The notes: generated from the sequence alone by a model not told the origin. 64,000 bases of DNA from Rhodeus uyekii (GCA_037043235.1 JAWRVZ010000027.1:4093501-4157500), one strand, 5' to 3'. Numbered from the stretch's first letter, positions 38,141 to 52,500 are shown. Made by a program: numbers and translations.

Positions 38141-41100
38141 TTCTATATTAGGGAACATTGTTACAAGAAGCTAACTAAATTTAGTTCACAATATTGAGCT
38201 CAATGAGTTAGGTGAAGAACAAGACGTGTCATTTAGCGACTTTCAGCATTTAGTAGAATACTATTAAAATTAGTATTTAACTGTTAGCAGGAATCTCTGC
38301 AGAAAGGTCTACCACGTGAGGGCAAACGAATGATCCGGCTGGGACGGAAGTGTTCTGTTTTCTGCTGATGGTCCATAAACCCATCTTGCATCTCTCTGTC
38401 CATATTGTTATCATGATCTGGCGTTCGATTTAAACAGGCCGCTGAGTATTTCCTTCCCTCCCTGGATGGTGTTGATTTCAAACGTAGGGAGAATTGACCT
38501 TGACAGAAGGGAAAGGAAATTATATTTATGTCTACAGTGTGCTGAGGAGGGTAGTTGTTTGGTGGGGGATGGATGGGTGGGTTAGTTTTCAATCCTTTTG
38601 CAGACACCCCGGAAAATATCGATCACACCCGAGCTCTCTTTGCAGCTGATGTATGGCTCGTGTTTGTGACATAATGTGCATGTCCCATACTGTGGCACTG
38701 ATGTCATTCTGTACCCGGCCCTAAATGTCTTGGCGTGTCTGGGATGGTCTCCAATACTGATGTCACGTGGCATCGGATCTTCATAGCGTCACTTTACTGC
38801 TGCTTTAATTGCAGGAATGTCTTGTGCAACACCCATCAGTGATGTCAGCGCTGAGATATAATACTTCATCAGAGTTATTAGACGCTACGTCTCGTCTGCT
38901 CTCTTCTTTTCTCTTTTCCTTTTTTGGCCTTCATCTCTTATGTCTCTGCATTGGATTTTTCTTTTTTTTCTCTACTGTTCTCCACCTTTTTACTTTTATT
39001 TGTGTCCTTTTATTTCCTCCATTCCCTTCTCTTTTGCTTTTGTTTTCTATTGTTTTTTTCTTCACATTCTTTTTCTCTTCACATGTGCTTTTTTCTTTTC
39101 TCTTAAATTTTCTTTTCTTTCCTTTCCCATTGGTGTGAAGAGTGTTACGTGAGGAGTTTATTAATGAATTCTTGATGTATCAGTAGTTGTACCTCACATT
39201 CTGATCATCTTTTAAGAATTAGCTATGGATTCACTTCCTGTCAACCATTTAGACCTTTGAAAACCATCAGTAAAGAGACTGTGAGGGATCATGAAACAAG
39301 TTTTATTATTTTTCTGAAGCTTCCACCTTTTTAGCATACATACTATTGTCACTGAGATGTCAATTTGCTATAGGTTTGTATATCACTGACTAACTCAAAA
39401 TATGATAAACACTGTGGTAAATGCATCACAAATGTGACTATATCATAATTGGATCATGGTTTTTCTAAATGCTTTATAATTTTCTGTTTAATTTGAATAT
39501 AAAGACAAAATAATGTTTTTATTCTACAGAAAATGATACAATATGAATACATTTAAATAGCAAAATTTCATCCTCATACTGACTGATCGGAAGTTTTGAT
39601 AAAACATTAGAAATGGAATCCCAATATAATTTAATATGATTGAATGCATCACCACAGACCTGCTAATTGATGTGTACATTAACCATACAATGTCCTGTTG
39701 GAACATTAGATTAGCATACAAGTACACATTGACAACGTATGTGCGCTTACTGGGCAGAGCCGGAGGGAAGTCCGTGGAAAGAAATGTGGTAAAAATACGG
39801 TAACAGGCCTGCTTCTCTTTATTATCCCCTTGAGTTTGGCTGTTTTGCATTTACTGTCGTCCTGACTGTGTCTCTGCGTCCTCCTAAAGCCTCAAGGGCC
39901 TCAGTGGGCTCCTAACTCAGCCTTACCCAACTCTTGCATTCATTAAAATGACATTCCGGTCCCAGTCCCTGGGGTCGCACACACATTTATGTGCACACAC
40001 AGGTACATGCATTTCCTACATGCATTCATTCACACATGTTATACACATATATACTGTTCAAGGATTGTGGAAAAACAAACATAATGCATACACATTGGTA
40101 CATTCTACTACTTGCACAGCTCTACTGAGTGGGGCACGGTAATCATTAAACATGCATTACTCATATTTGTGCTTTCTCTCATATGTAGCATTTAAAAATC
40201 TCCTTCATTATAGTCTCCCTTGGCTCCTTGTGATCCGATCGACCAAAATGCATCTTAATACCAGGATCTAAAATTAAGTTATACAATAAGTCATACCAGT
40301 TTTGAAACATCAGCGTGAGTAAGTAATGACATTTTTATTGGTGGGGTCAAATAAGTTTCCATTTTACAGTAGTTTAATTGGAATTGAGTGGCTTGTAACT
40401 CGGGAAGTTTCAAAGTAGCTTCTTTAACACCACAGCTGTTACTAACAAACCTACGCTGATTTCCTTTGATCATGGTGTTAGACCATCCAAATGTCCTCCG
40501 GTGGTAATCTAGCCAGAGAGATCTGCTATTCTAACAGCCTCTGTCCCTGGAAGTCGTGTTGTCTTGATGGGGAGGAGCTGTTTGTTAATTGGCTCAGACC
40601 TTTTGTAGACACAGTCGAAAGGAGGAAAGCTGTCTCAGCTCATTAGGTTCCCTGCCTGCAATGCCCTCCAAAAATAATTGAAAGACCCCAAACAGAAAAG
40701 AGAATGTTGCTTTAATCTAATTTGCAGGCAAACAATGGTCCAGGGACTATGTTAAATTCATAAAATTGGCTTAATGCAATGATATTTAATGAGGTCATTT
40801 TCGCAGCCCTGGATAGCCAAGATGGCCTGCAGAGAGACACATGGCCTTGCACACACACAGACTCATTAATGCATTTAATATGTATTCTCTTTCATATTCT
40901 TTACCCAGTTGCACACGTACACTCATGCTGCCAAAGATCTAGACATATAATGGCCTGCGGGAGAATTGTTTAAACAGGGTCGTCCTACTGTCCGTTTACA
41001 TTCTCACACACGGCAAAGAAAAATATCCTCGAGATACATCGCTGCCTCCGTGCAAATGTAACATGGACTGACAGTCACTTTGGCCCCAACAAGCACATAA

Positions 41101-43496
41101 AACATTCAAGCTGAAGTCTCAATATGACCCGATGTCACTTGTCCACCACAGCCGTCGACAGAACTTTAGATTATTTGTGCATGTAAATACTGTTTAGCAA
41201 TTCTCTGGCTATTGGACTGGATGGTTCAATTTGGTACAAATTCCATTTTAAAGCAAGTGACTGCGGCCATTTTGCCACCACCCCTGCTAGCGGTCTTCTT
41301 GTCGTTAAAGTACAGCTTCTATTTGCTTGAATGGAGAAAGACAGAAATCTTATTGTTTGTAAGCTTGGTGAAGTTTAGTTTTAATTCAATTCATTTTAAA
41401 TGTTCCTTTTTTATTTAATGTCTTGTTTTTTGTTGTTTCAACTCTTTTTTAAGTGTTGGAATGCATCAGTATTGGGACCTTGATGTGTTTGCTTTAGCAA
41501 GCGTTATCTGGATCATAATTTATCATAATTAATTTTTAATGGCACTTTTTAAAAATCTTTTTGGTTCAGTTAGGGTTGCTTTTCTGTACATTATTCTGCA
41601 CTTTAAAGTTAAACGTTCACAGTTACATACTTCTGTTTTGCAAGGGTTTATAATATTAATTAAACGTTTTATGCACAGTAACTTAAGAGGTGCTTGTCTT
41701 GACCTCCTGTGGTTTGCTGCATCTGTAAGGTCAGAGGTCGTTGATGATCAGTGTGGCCTTGATGAATCCATCAATCTCCAATGGTTTCATAATCAATAGA
41801 CATGATAATCAATCTCAGTGTTAATTGATGCTTTTTCTTCTTCAAGAGTGCTTCTGCATCTGTGTCACAGTTTACTGGTGGTTGCGTCACAATTACATGT
41901 GCTACAGTCATGCATCTTTAACAGAACAGACTCCTGATCGTACCTTATCATTTAGCTTTGAATCATCCGATTTATTTCAGTGAATCAGTTTGTTTCGAAT
42001 ATGAACCGGTACAAAAAGTAGCAATTTACTGGACTGAGTCTCTGTTTATTAAAAATTGTGTTTTTAAAAATAAAAATGAATAAATAAAATAACACAGTTT
42101 TCCACCGTTTTAACTGTTTTAGTTTTTAGCAAAAAATAAAATAAAATTTTGGTTAAAGATATATTAAAGATTTATTAAAAAAGTGTCCTTGTTTAAGGAG
42201 TTTTAAACAAGTTTTCTTATAATCTGATAGTTATACATTTTATAAGATCTTATCCTCTGAAATAGCTTCATTGATGTTTGCGTGCTTTTATTAGCTTGTA
42301 GCATAGCTACTTTAGCTTGTAGCTTAGTAAGCTAGCGTTTTAAGTAGCTTCCCCAGCACTGATATAATAAGGGATATTGGACTAAGAACCTGCAGACACA
42401 CTCATTTAAATCTTGTCTCTTCTGAGCTTGTATTACTGTTAGCTGCCATTGCACAGCCCATAATGTATTTAAGCATCCATTTCAGATCAGCCGACTGTTT
42501 TGTTTGTGTCGTGAAGTGGGTAGGCGGAGTGATTGTGGCTGTTGGCTCAGTCTTAAACGCACCAAGATAATAATTTGTTTTCCTCAGAGACTTTGGCCAG
42601 ATGATATTTGTCATCCTCAACCACTGCTTCAGAATTGATGCTTTGCTTGTTGTTACATCATTTAGTCTTGGTTCCATGTTGTTTTTCGCAAAACAGAGAG
42701 AAGTTGTATTCTTGTAGCATCTCTTTTGGACGTTATTTTAAAGTCAAGACACAGCTTGACAGGTTGAAGGTGTTTGCTGGTAAGATCTCTGGCGTAAAGT
42801 ATGTATTTATGATAAAATATTGTTTTTTGTGACAACAAATGTTAGATTGGATTTTGATAGTTGTATCAGCTCTTGTTTTGTCTGGTTTCAGATAGATTCT
42901 CTTTGTGTGACTCTCTTATCTGGTTTTGCTAGAGGTAACATGATTGATTGTCTGACATGATCCAAACACTCATTCACTCCCATGCAATTTATACAAAAAG
43001 GTCTGAGTGGCTTATTGGAAACCAATGGGAGACTTTGATTGGATTATTTGTCATCTTTCGCTGTTAATTACAGTGTTGCAAATCTGGAGATTTCTGCCAC
43101 AGTGTGACTTTTTTTGGCTGCCGCTGGCAAAAGTCAAATTGTTCTTCATGACACGATAATACAACCTGTTTTGCAAATGTTTACTGAGACAGGTGTGTAA
43201 AACAGGGCAAGCTGAACACCTGCAAAACAAATGCTAGTATTGTTGTTTTGTTCTTTATATGCACTTTTGTACTATGACACTGTATGGTTGGAAGATCAAA
43301 TGGTTAGTAAAAAAAAAAGAAAAGAAAAAAAGACCACACATATTCTTATAAGCTGTGACTATTTTTAATAACTATAATACATTACTATAATAATAATAAT
43401 AGACAACACAGCAATATAATTTAATTACAAAAACTATACTAAAAATATAATAATAATGTTATTTGTTTTTAAATGCATTTTTACACACCGTTATAG
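38141..43496 (+). other. Intronic sequence with a pyrimidine-rich tract
   Basis: Mostly unique intronic DNA. 38893-39130 is a strongly pyrimidine-biased (TTTTC/CTTTT) low-complexity tract of about 240 bp. 42290-42360 has repeated GTAGCTT/TAGCTTGTAGC words ending TTCCCCAGCACTG, a fragment of a common fish repeat. 43306-43330 is poly-A rich. No exon was found. Confidence 0.5.
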
Positions 43497-43748
<252 letters not shown>

Positions 43749-44419
43749 ATAAAATACATTGAACAACAGCAAAATTACTATTTCCCCCCTGCATATTAGT
43801 GACAAACGGCACAGATTTTTGTAACTCTGAGCATCATATACAATTGGCCTGTGTTCATCTCTCAGTTAAGCTGCACCTGTCACAAAAACGTGAAGACATC
43901 CTGTGATTTTGTTCCACATATTTTAATTTTGGTTGCTTAATGTGAGGAACATTCCACATATGTGGCACCACATGGACTTCTTGAATAAAAAAAAAAAACC
44001 TGTTTTGACAACCTAGATAAACTTCTGATGCTGTTTTTTTCCCAAAAGGTATAAGTCATTAGAAGGCTGTTTGCAACGTTTTTTAGAATACATTTTTTGG
44101 TATTTGATTTGAATCAGTCACATTCACATCAGTGAGCGGTCAGACTGTCATTCTTACAGTTTGACTTAAATCTGGAGTTATGTTGAAGCCTCTAATAAAG
44201 TTACCAGCCAATTGGCGACTTACTCAGTTTTATGTCCCCGCCAAAGCCATTTTTTTTTTTTTACTTTTGTTTGGCTCTTGCCGAGTGTTAATTTTGGACC
44301 CTGATAATGCAGAAGTAGATGGTCCACAAGCTGTTTCTGGAAGTACAACAATGGTGTGAATCTCAACGTTATATCCTCATACTTATAAATACTTTAACTC
44401 GTTGTTTTTGCATTAGCTG
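43749..44419 (+). other. Intronic sequence, no gene
   Basis: Unique, T-rich intronic DNA; nothing recognised. Confidence 0.5.
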
Positions 44420-44806
44420 ACATAAAATGATGACATGGAGTGAAAAAAAAACTTTTGTTGTTCCATATCTGTGTGATTTTTTTTCTTTTATGCAATGCAA
44501 AAGTAGACACTTTGATGAATGTTCATGCTGTTCTATCCCAACTAAATAAAGTAGATGGTGATCAAGTGCTATTAAGTGCTAAAAATGCACCATAAAAGAA
44601 TCATAAAAGTAGTCAAATGACTTGTTTAAAGTCTTTATATAAATCTTGCTTGACAGCTGTGGACACATTTCTTTCATTGCTAAGAAAAGAGCTGATTGGT
44701 CAATCTGTGCTTAATCTCTTCATGTTTCACAGAAGAAATGAAGTCATTCAAGTTTTGAAAAATGTGAGGGTGAGAAAATAATTTTAAAAGTGAACTATTC
44801 CTTTAT
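44420..44806. mobile_element. AAAGGGATAGTTCAC-class repeat, right part only
   Basis: The right end TGAGGGTGAGAAAATAATTT, then AAAAGTGAACTATTCCTTTA, is the expected inverted terminus. Interior GTTCCATATCTGTGTGATTT and AGACACTTTGATGAATGTTC fit the family. The left terminus is not recognisable. Confidence 0.6.
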
Positions 44807-45511
44807 TTCCCTAGTATTGTGGTATAAGCTGAACTAAATTGAATGGTGCCAAGACAATGTTAGCTTTCTTCTCACCTTCCCATGTATCAAGCCAAATATT
44901 ATTACAGGGGGTCTCGGCAAGCAGTCGGTTGTACAGAGCCGTTAGTGTGGCGGAATACTCCATCCCTGCTAGGGAAAGGTCAAGGAGCTTGTTACGGAGT
45001 GGAGTGCCTGCCGTTATCCCCCGTCAGGCAGGAATAATGGAAAGCTCCAGAACGCCGATGCAAGAAATTAAGGCCACCGTCAAAAAAAGTCATGAGACTC
45101 GCTCCATTCACCCTGTCACTCTTTAAATGGACTCCTAGGTCTTTTTAATGGGGGAAGACCTGAGCCCGACCCCAATGGAGTTGAGTTATGGGAATATGAG
45201 GTACTCTCAGACTTCCAGGGTGGATTTTTTTGTCCTAGCGGCTTTTAGATGTTTTGGAATGAAGCTCGAATGACTGAGCGTGCTGTGTTTCCGTGGTGAC
45301 CTCCATCAAATCAAATCTGGATGAGTCTACTGACTCGCTTGTGTTTTATGTGTGTTATCTGCTGTACTTTTTCTCTTGCAAAACGTAAAAAGATGTTCCA
45401 TGGTATAGTGGTGCAATCGGATAGTAGCATAGTAGGCAATTTCCTCATAAAACAAATGTGATTCATCAACAATTAATTTCACAATTGTTCATTTTATTAA
45501 TATTTTTAATA
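44807..45511 (+). other. Intronic sequence, no gene
   Basis: 44860-45120 has high complexity and few repeats but no splice-bounded frame of note. Otherwise nothing. Confidence 0.45.
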
Positions 45512-46135
45512 CAGTAGAGTAGAACCCGACTTACGAAACGCTCTGCGTATGAAAAGTTCGACGTACGTTAAAAGATTTCGGGGGGTTTTTTTCGGCCAAG
45601 TAACGACAAAATGATCGAGATGCGAAAAACGAAATCTCGGCCGAGGCGACGATTTCCGAGTTTTGTTTTGAAATTTGCCACTGACCTGTAAACTCGCATC
45701 AATCGTCCCGCTCTCCCATTGGCTGTCTCCCGGCTCGGACGCTAGCTTTCACTGCAGCATCCTGCTCTCCCATTGGTCAGCATCGCTCCCACCAGCCTCT
45801 GCGAAGCGCCGTTCCTCTCCCATTTCGTCTGTGCTACGCTAACACTAAAGTTCATGTAAGTTCGTTTTCGCATACAAGTTTTGTTTTCATTGTGCTGCAC
45901 TAGCCATGGATGTGAAGATTGTTGCTGAAGTGAAAGGGAAGAAGAGGATGCTCTCCATGGAGACGAAAAGAAGTATGAAGCTGGGATGCGCTTCATCCCA
46001 TGCTAAATGTGGTGTTTTCGTATGGCTTGGAACGGATTAGGCAATTTACATGTAAATGCCTGACCGACTTACGAAAAGATCGACTAATGAAGCCAACCTC
46101 GGAACGGATTATTTTCGTAAGTCGGGGTTCTACTA
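45512..46135. mobile_element. Tigger/pogo-like element, TIR AGTAGAACCCCGACTTACGA, with transposase remnant
   Basis: The left end is CAGTAGAGTAGAACCCGACT and the right end, reverse-complemented, is TAGTAGAACCCCGACTTACG. Both continue ACGAAA, and AATCCGTTCC motifs lie inside. An ATG at 45906 opens MDVKIVAEVKGKKRMLSMET, followed by KRSMKL. KKRMLSMETK resembles the start of the pogo/Tigger helix-turn-helix, but the frame soon becomes non-homologous, so this is a deletion derivative. Confidence 0.75.
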
Positions 46136-47377
46136 TATATGGATTTTACAAATCCATGTTCTCATGTATTTCAAAGAAATCCATATTTATCGTCATATTT
46201 GAATCTAAACAGTGGTAATACCATGGTATCGTGCGGAAAAAAATCAGTAATTTTTGAATACTCTGCAAAAACGTTGTTTGTTTTGGTGAAATCTATTGTT
46301 TTGGCTCTTGAAATAGTGATGAAAAGAGAGCTGTGCTGGTGACGGAGACAGATAAACAAAATTGTAAAATGGGGTAAGGTGACATGACAAAATGGAAGAT
46401 ATCGAACGTCTTTTGTTTGTGCCAGCCTCAGGTGTTTTCGTTCTGCATTGTTTTGTTGGCAGCTGAATCACGCGCTGGCTAATTGTCAGGTTTAATTAGC
46501 TAATTGGAGCTTGTTTTTACACTATGGCTAAATCGTTTTGCGTCTCTTTTCATCCGCCCCTTGTAGAAGCTCCAAAGAGTTGAGGGAAGAAAGATGATGT
46601 AGGGTTTTTTTCCTCATCATCTTCCTCCTGTTTTTCTTCCTTTCCTTCAAGCATTTGTCGTTCTGTGTGTGCATAACATCAATTCATTCTGTTTGAGTAT
46701 TCATAAAGAAGCCTGGCAAGAAATGACAGACTAAAAAGGAGGTTTTATTGAATGCGATTGCTTTGTCAGTGGGATCGCCTCTCTCTCTTTTGTCTGCTGT
46801 TTGTCAGAATTTCATTAGCATTTCTGAGATGCCACACTGACAGGAGACAACATGCATTGTTCTCTGAGGGTGCGATGAGATGACTGAGGTTGCGCCAGCG
46901 TTTGTAAAGTAACGAGAGTGTCCAGGGCTCATAAACGTCTGTACGAATATGCTGTCTGTAATTCATTCCTCTGACATTTCCACACTGTTTCCTCTAAAGC
47001 CATCGAACATCACCCTTTGACCCTCTGACCTAATCAACTTCCTGTTTCCTGAGTGACAACTTCCTCTCTCTTGTCTCTGGTGAGAGGGGGCAATTGAGAA
47101 TGACAAAAGTTCCTGATTGTAGATTTTATCTATTTATTTTGAGGGGAATTTTTGCCACTTTTATTGAAAGTAGGTCAAATAGCAAGAGGAAATAATGAAA
47201 TACAATTACTTAACACATCAATTATATTTGGAATTTTTAAATATTTACATATTATTTAAATATTTCTTGAATCAGATTTTTTTAATGTATTTGGAAAAGG
47301 TCTCTTATGCTGGCCAAAACTGCATTTATTTGATATTAACAAAATAATAATATTTTTTATGGATAACAATGTTTTCT

Positions 47378-47380
<3 letters not shown>
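46136..47380 (+). other. Intronic sequence, no gene
   Basis: Unique intronic DNA; 47200-47380 is AT-rich. Nothing recognised. Confidence 0.5.

Positions 47381-47381
<1 letters not shown>

Positions 47382-47441
<60 letters not shown>
47382..47441. repeat. (TA)n microsatellite, about 30 units
   Basis: An uninterrupted TA array, followed by a shorter ATATATATAT at 47455-47466. Confidence 0.95.
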
Positions 47442-47447
<6 letters not shown>

Positions 47448-47466
47448 AGAAAAAATATATATATAT

Positions 47467-48810
47467 CAATGGTTTTTGAGTTGAAAGTTTAAAAGAATAG
47501 CATTTATTTGAAATAGAAATCTTTTTTCTAACATTATAAATAAAATTATAAAATTAATTCATCCTAGCTGAATACTATTATTTATTTCTTATAAAATATC
47601 TTACTAACCGAAACGGAAACAATTGATATTTTTATTATAAGGCCACTTTTTATACTGTGATTTATACAATAATTTGACCCAAAATATAAACTAATGTCTT
47701 TGAATTATCTTCATATGTGGCCTTTTCACAGCAAATGTTGCTGTATGGGATGTAATTTGATCAATTAATCAACATATCACATTAAATCAAGTAAAATTTA
47801 ATTGAAATTGATTGACAGCCCTAATTTTCAATTTTGATTAATAAGCAACATCAAGCCTTTCACACTGTATAGATTAAACAGTTGGGTTACTCGTCAACAT
47901 GTTTTCAATGGCAAACCAACCTCATCACTTCAAGCCAATGTGGCATTTTAATGCGCTTTGTGGTTAGGTTAACATCATCCATGTGCATGACCTCTTTTCA
48001 CTCCCGCTTCTATGAGATGGCTGACATCTGTGGGCCGCTCTTAAACTTCAGTGGCTCCAGTGGAAATGTCAGTAGGGGGGTTAGACGTCTCGCTGGGTGG
48101 TTTCGGCCCTTAAACTGCTCCTTGTGGAGGAGAGGCCAAACGTCGGAATGTAGGGCATGGTGGTGCTAGTGTTCGCGGATTAGTCTGAGTCGCTAACCTG
48201 GATAAGGCGACTGTGCCTGGCACTAATTAACCACCAGCCTCCCCCATACTGGTGCTGCCAGGCGAGATCAAACACTGCTATTATAACTGTGCTTATACCC
48301 CAGAGAACCACTGAGAGGTTTATTGCATTATTCATGGTTATGAACGTAATTTCTTTTTCTCTATTGTTTTTTTTTTATTACCTCAGATAATAGTATTACA
48401 TCCAGATTAGCGGTATTAAGACCATCTGGTTCTTGTTTAGTCATTTAAGGGGGAGTTTAAGTTCAGGTCATGGGATCACTTCCTGTTTGTCGGTTTTTGA
48501 ACTCAAGGGGATCTGTTCTTCTGACCTAAATTAAGATCCCTGTGTGCAATTTGATGTCCTAACACAAACAAAAGTGGTGCTGACACAATACAAAGTGTTA
48601 ACTAAATCAAAGTAGTGGTTTAAATCACAAGCACTACATCCATAACATGGTGCTGTCATAAACAGAGTCATTGAGTAGAGAGCAACTAGCCTAGCTCTTG
48701 ACAAACAGCTCATTTGTGAAATCAAACTTGTATCGTTGTAATAAATTGTAGTATGATGCACTCACAGTGTGCACTACTTCAAGGTGCACTGTTGGGGCAA
48801 TGTGTCTGTT
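47467..48810 (+). other. Intronic sequence, no gene
   Basis: AT-rich to 47880, then unique sequence. No exon was seen. Confidence 0.5.
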
Positions 48811-48814
48811 TTCT

Positions 48815-48966
48815 GTAGCTCAAACAGTAGTGCGTGGCGCTTGCAACATCAAGGTCATGGGTTCAATTCCCATGGATAGCAAGAACTGATTAGAGTGTCA
48901 ATGTGTATCTTCAAAGCAATGTAAGTCGCTTTGGATAAAAGCGTCTGTCAAATGCATAAATGTAAA
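48815..48966 (+). mobile_element. tRNA-derived SINE (plus-strand copy)
   Basis: A TGTAGCTCAAACAGTAGTG A-box-like start and GGTTCAATTCC B box (48860-48870) are followed by GTAAGTCGCTTTGGATAAAA, then GCGTCTGTCAAATGCATAAA and a TGTAAA end. It is the same family as 5461-5612 and 24720-24822. The cloverleaf is degraded, so it is not a functional tRNA gene. Confidence 0.8.
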
Positions 48967-49134
48967 AGGTAACGTGCATTATGCAATCAGATTACTATTT
49001 TGATGGTATGCATTTCTTCATAAACGTACACATGTGTACACACGTACACAAATGTTTGAATTATTTTAATAAAGGTAATTTACGTTAAATGTCTGTTTAA
49101 TTTGCTTAAACATTAAAAGGACTCAATTGAAATA

Positions 49135-49400
49135 CAGTAATCCCTCGTTTATCGCGGTTAATGTGGACCGAAACCCCCCCGCGATAGGTGAAAATACGTG
49201 AAGTAGGATCAGCCAATCAGCTCACGGGATACATCCACTCGTGCTCTCATTGGTCAATCTCACGCCAACCAATTTTCAACCAATCACGTGGGTGTGTACA
49301 AAGCTTCATTGACAAGTTTCTCTCTTTGTCTGGCATCCTGGGAAACGGTTTCTCTCACACATCACGATAAAACAACGCTGCAATATGGCTGCCGATATGG

Positions 49401-49439
<39 letters not shown>

Positions 49440-49570
49440 AAAATTATATAAAAAATAAAATAATATATAAATATATATATCTAATTTTTTTCCCCCGAGA
49501 AATATTTTTGAAAAATCCGCGATGCACTGAGGTCGCAAAACTTGAACTGCGAAGTGGCGAGGGATTACTG
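49135..49570. mobile_element. Tigger-like MITE, TIR CAGTAATCCCTCG (436 bp), with internal (AT)n
   Basis: TA|CAGTAATCCCTCGTTTATCG is on the left; the right end GGCGAGGGATTACTG|TA is its inverted partner. TA duplications lie at 49133-49134 and 49571-49572. It matches 12155-12575 in order and orientation (CAATCACGTG, GTGTGTACAAAGC, CTTTGTCTGGCATCCTGGGA, AACAACGCTGC). An (AT)n run at 49402-49432 has expanded inside it. Confidence 0.85.
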
Positions 49571-49572
49571 TA

Positions 49573-52500
49573 CTCTCTTCTCCATAATGTAGTCACTAGA
49601 CATGTCACAGTTATATGTGCACAGGAACGAACAAAAGTAATAAAACGCATTACTTTCAACTTTTCCTAAAAAGAGTTGTATAGTCGGTAATATAACCTGT
49701 TATTTTTGTATGATGTACATTGCTCTAGGGGTCAGGAAATATTGTGGTCAGATTATACCAGTGTACTGATACTCTGCTAATAAGAGTTAGTAGACATGTT
49801 AGGTGCAACGTTACTTATCGTCAACAGAAAGGGACCATTAAAATGGAAACTGAAAATTAATGCAAAAAGTAACACAAAAGTAATGGAACATATCATTTCC
49901 CATGAAAAGTTACTAAGTAATTTAAAGTAGTATTGAGATATTGTAATGCATTAGTATTACAAGTAACTTTCCAAAGCATGCTAACATTCTATTAAGATAC
50001 ATAACTTCTGGCTTTCTTCTATGTTTGCTTTAAGAATTTTTTTTCCTTTTTCATTGGTCACCCATCATACCAGAATTTAATAAAATGCTGATGTGCCAGG
50101 ACATAATGTCCCCTCTTGGAGAACTGTGGCAGCTGAGTTGTCCTGATAGGCACTTTTCTGATGACTCTGGCTGTATGGTGTACTCTGGTTTTGGATTTAT
50201 AAGAGTGTAAGCATGCACATGTGTTTAGTGGAGGTTCTTTAATGTTTAATAGTGGGAAAAGAACACACCTCAGTGCCTGTCAGTAAATCCACACAAAATC
50301 TGCAGCCTTATAAATCCGTGCATTTCTGCAGAATTGTCTGTCGTTCACAAAGTTCTGCATATTTCATGTTTGCTTATTTATTTAATTTTTTTGGTCATAT
50401 TTTCAGTTTCTTAGTTCAATTTAACACATTGTCTAAATCCATTCTGCAAAATTACATTTTGTCCCAAAATTAGTAAAAAAAAGAAAAAAGAAACCATGTA
50501 GAATCCATGTGGACCTTTTTGAGGGGCAGCATTTCCATTATTTTTATGCAACTTTTATTAACAGGAGTGTAACAAAAGGACAAGAAATGCTAGTTTAAAG
50601 GGGGGAAACAGTATTGAGAAATGACTTGAGCCAGACGTGAACCCACATCTCCCACGTGTACTCCACAGCTCAGTATGTTACTAAATGCGAACCCACTGCT
50701 CTTTTAAGTTTAATGGATTTGCCACATGCAAGATTAAACAGAAAATGCAAAGTGCTTTCAACACAAGCACATGATTAGATGCGATGGGTTCAGCGATTGC
50801 AGATTAGTTTGCAATCTATGCAGGATTTTGTAGTTCTTATAAACAAAAGAAAAAATTTGCTGTCAATATTCTGACGTTTGGTTCATGCTAGTTCAAGCAA
50901 TAAAAGGAAGGGAACTGACACTGGTCAGAGATCAGTCTTAATACAGAGGAGCACAGACAGGATGTTCCTTATATTAGGAGCACTGATCCCGGGTCAGGCA
51001 CCAGGAGTGGGTTCTGATCTTTGAGAGTATTGACGGATCACAAGGGAGTTTACCAAACAGATTAGCTTGCAATCCATGTGGGAAAAACAATGTCAGGCCA
51101 ATAAACAGCGCGGCCCAGATGTTGCCGTAAAGGTCAATCCGCATGCGCACTGTGTGTGTTTGAATATGTTGTGATATTCTCGATCCTCTTTATCCCAGTC
51201 CTGCTGTTCCCCGTCATGCTGGTCCCAGTTGTCTGGCGTCTTTGAGCTACAGCAGGAAATACCAGTGCGGCACTGGCCTGCTGACTCCAGGACGTGGTTT
51301 GGCTTAATGTATTCTTCTCATCTCCTCTCCTCGTATCTTCATGTAGCTTTCTGGTGCAGTGTTAAACCACTAGTAAAGAAGGTAATCCGGCAGTACTTGC
51401 TGACTGGACAATTTAAAGTCATGTTTGAGTGTTCAACAAGTTCAAGTTCATAGAGGTTTCTTAAGGAGAAATGGATGATTAAAAATGGCTATAACATTAT
51501 TTTATCTAGCATAGCTCATATTGAAATCTGAACTCTTGATTGCAGACTTTGGCATTTGAGCTCAGTTTGAGATCTTTTCTGAAACCTCACAAAGCCACAT
51601 GTGAGATTTTCTGGATACGTCAGCATTGTTTTTCATTTCTTCTCATTCGTGTCTAGGAGAAACAATTGAGATCTCAGCTGTGACTTCTCTTTCCCCTTGG
51701 TAGTCTAGTTTTTTTCTGGTTTGTCTCGGAGAGCATTAGGATACAGGGGAGTTGATGATTTCTTTAACTCCACAGGCGATGTAGTGATCCTCAAATGTTT
51801 CCTTTGCTGAACTGCAATGTTTTGTGATTTGAGCTACTCAAACAGGCATTGTGAACTCCCAACACCCACGGTGGAAGTGGTTCTCAAGGGAAACACTGTG
51901 AGATAAAAGTTGGTTGGATGTTTATTCTAATGAGAACTTTTGAGGGTTTAGTGCTACAGTACTCTATGCAACACTGTAATAACCAGGAATGACATGAAAG
52001 CTCTTCTATAATAGTGTTTGTTGAGCAGCCCCACCCACAATAAAATCCCATTGGTCCAAAATCGTGGTCCACCTATTAAATAAACATCATGCTGAGTTCA
52101 CTTGTTAGTGTATTCTAGGGGTTGTGAGCGTTTGCTCTGTAATTGTTAGAATGTTCCAGGTAGTTTCTAATAACCCAAAATCCATACAATGTTTTTAAGA
52201 TATAACTTGTTTGGGGATAAAGTATAACTCTTATATCCATAGTGCAAAACAGTATGGATGTTTCGTTCCAAAGTTTAATAGTAGTCATGATACTGGACAC
52301 AGAACAGATTTTTTTCACCTGCCTTTAGCACATTCTCTCATTAATTTCCCTCTATCACAAATCCTTCTTTATTAAATAAAAATAACTCCCCATCTGGACA
52401 GTGACCTTCTTTGCCATGCCACGTATTTCTTGCTCAGCGCCCTTTACCTGTGAGAGCGCTGCATGCACGGTGCCATCTATTCACTGCAATGGCACAGGTT

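Noticed and set aside
38809..39152. Phe/Leu-rich frame resembling a membrane protein
   Set aside because: It lies in the low-complexity pyrimidine tract; TTT/CTT codons produce apparent transmembrane segments.
48815..48966. Functional tRNA gene
   Set aside because: A and B boxes are present but the cloverleaf is degraded, and the copy continues into the SINE tail found at two other places in the window.
50580..50710. Another SINE, from GACGTGAACCCACATCTCCC
   Set aside because: The B-box-like word is poor and no tail shared with the other SINE copies was found.
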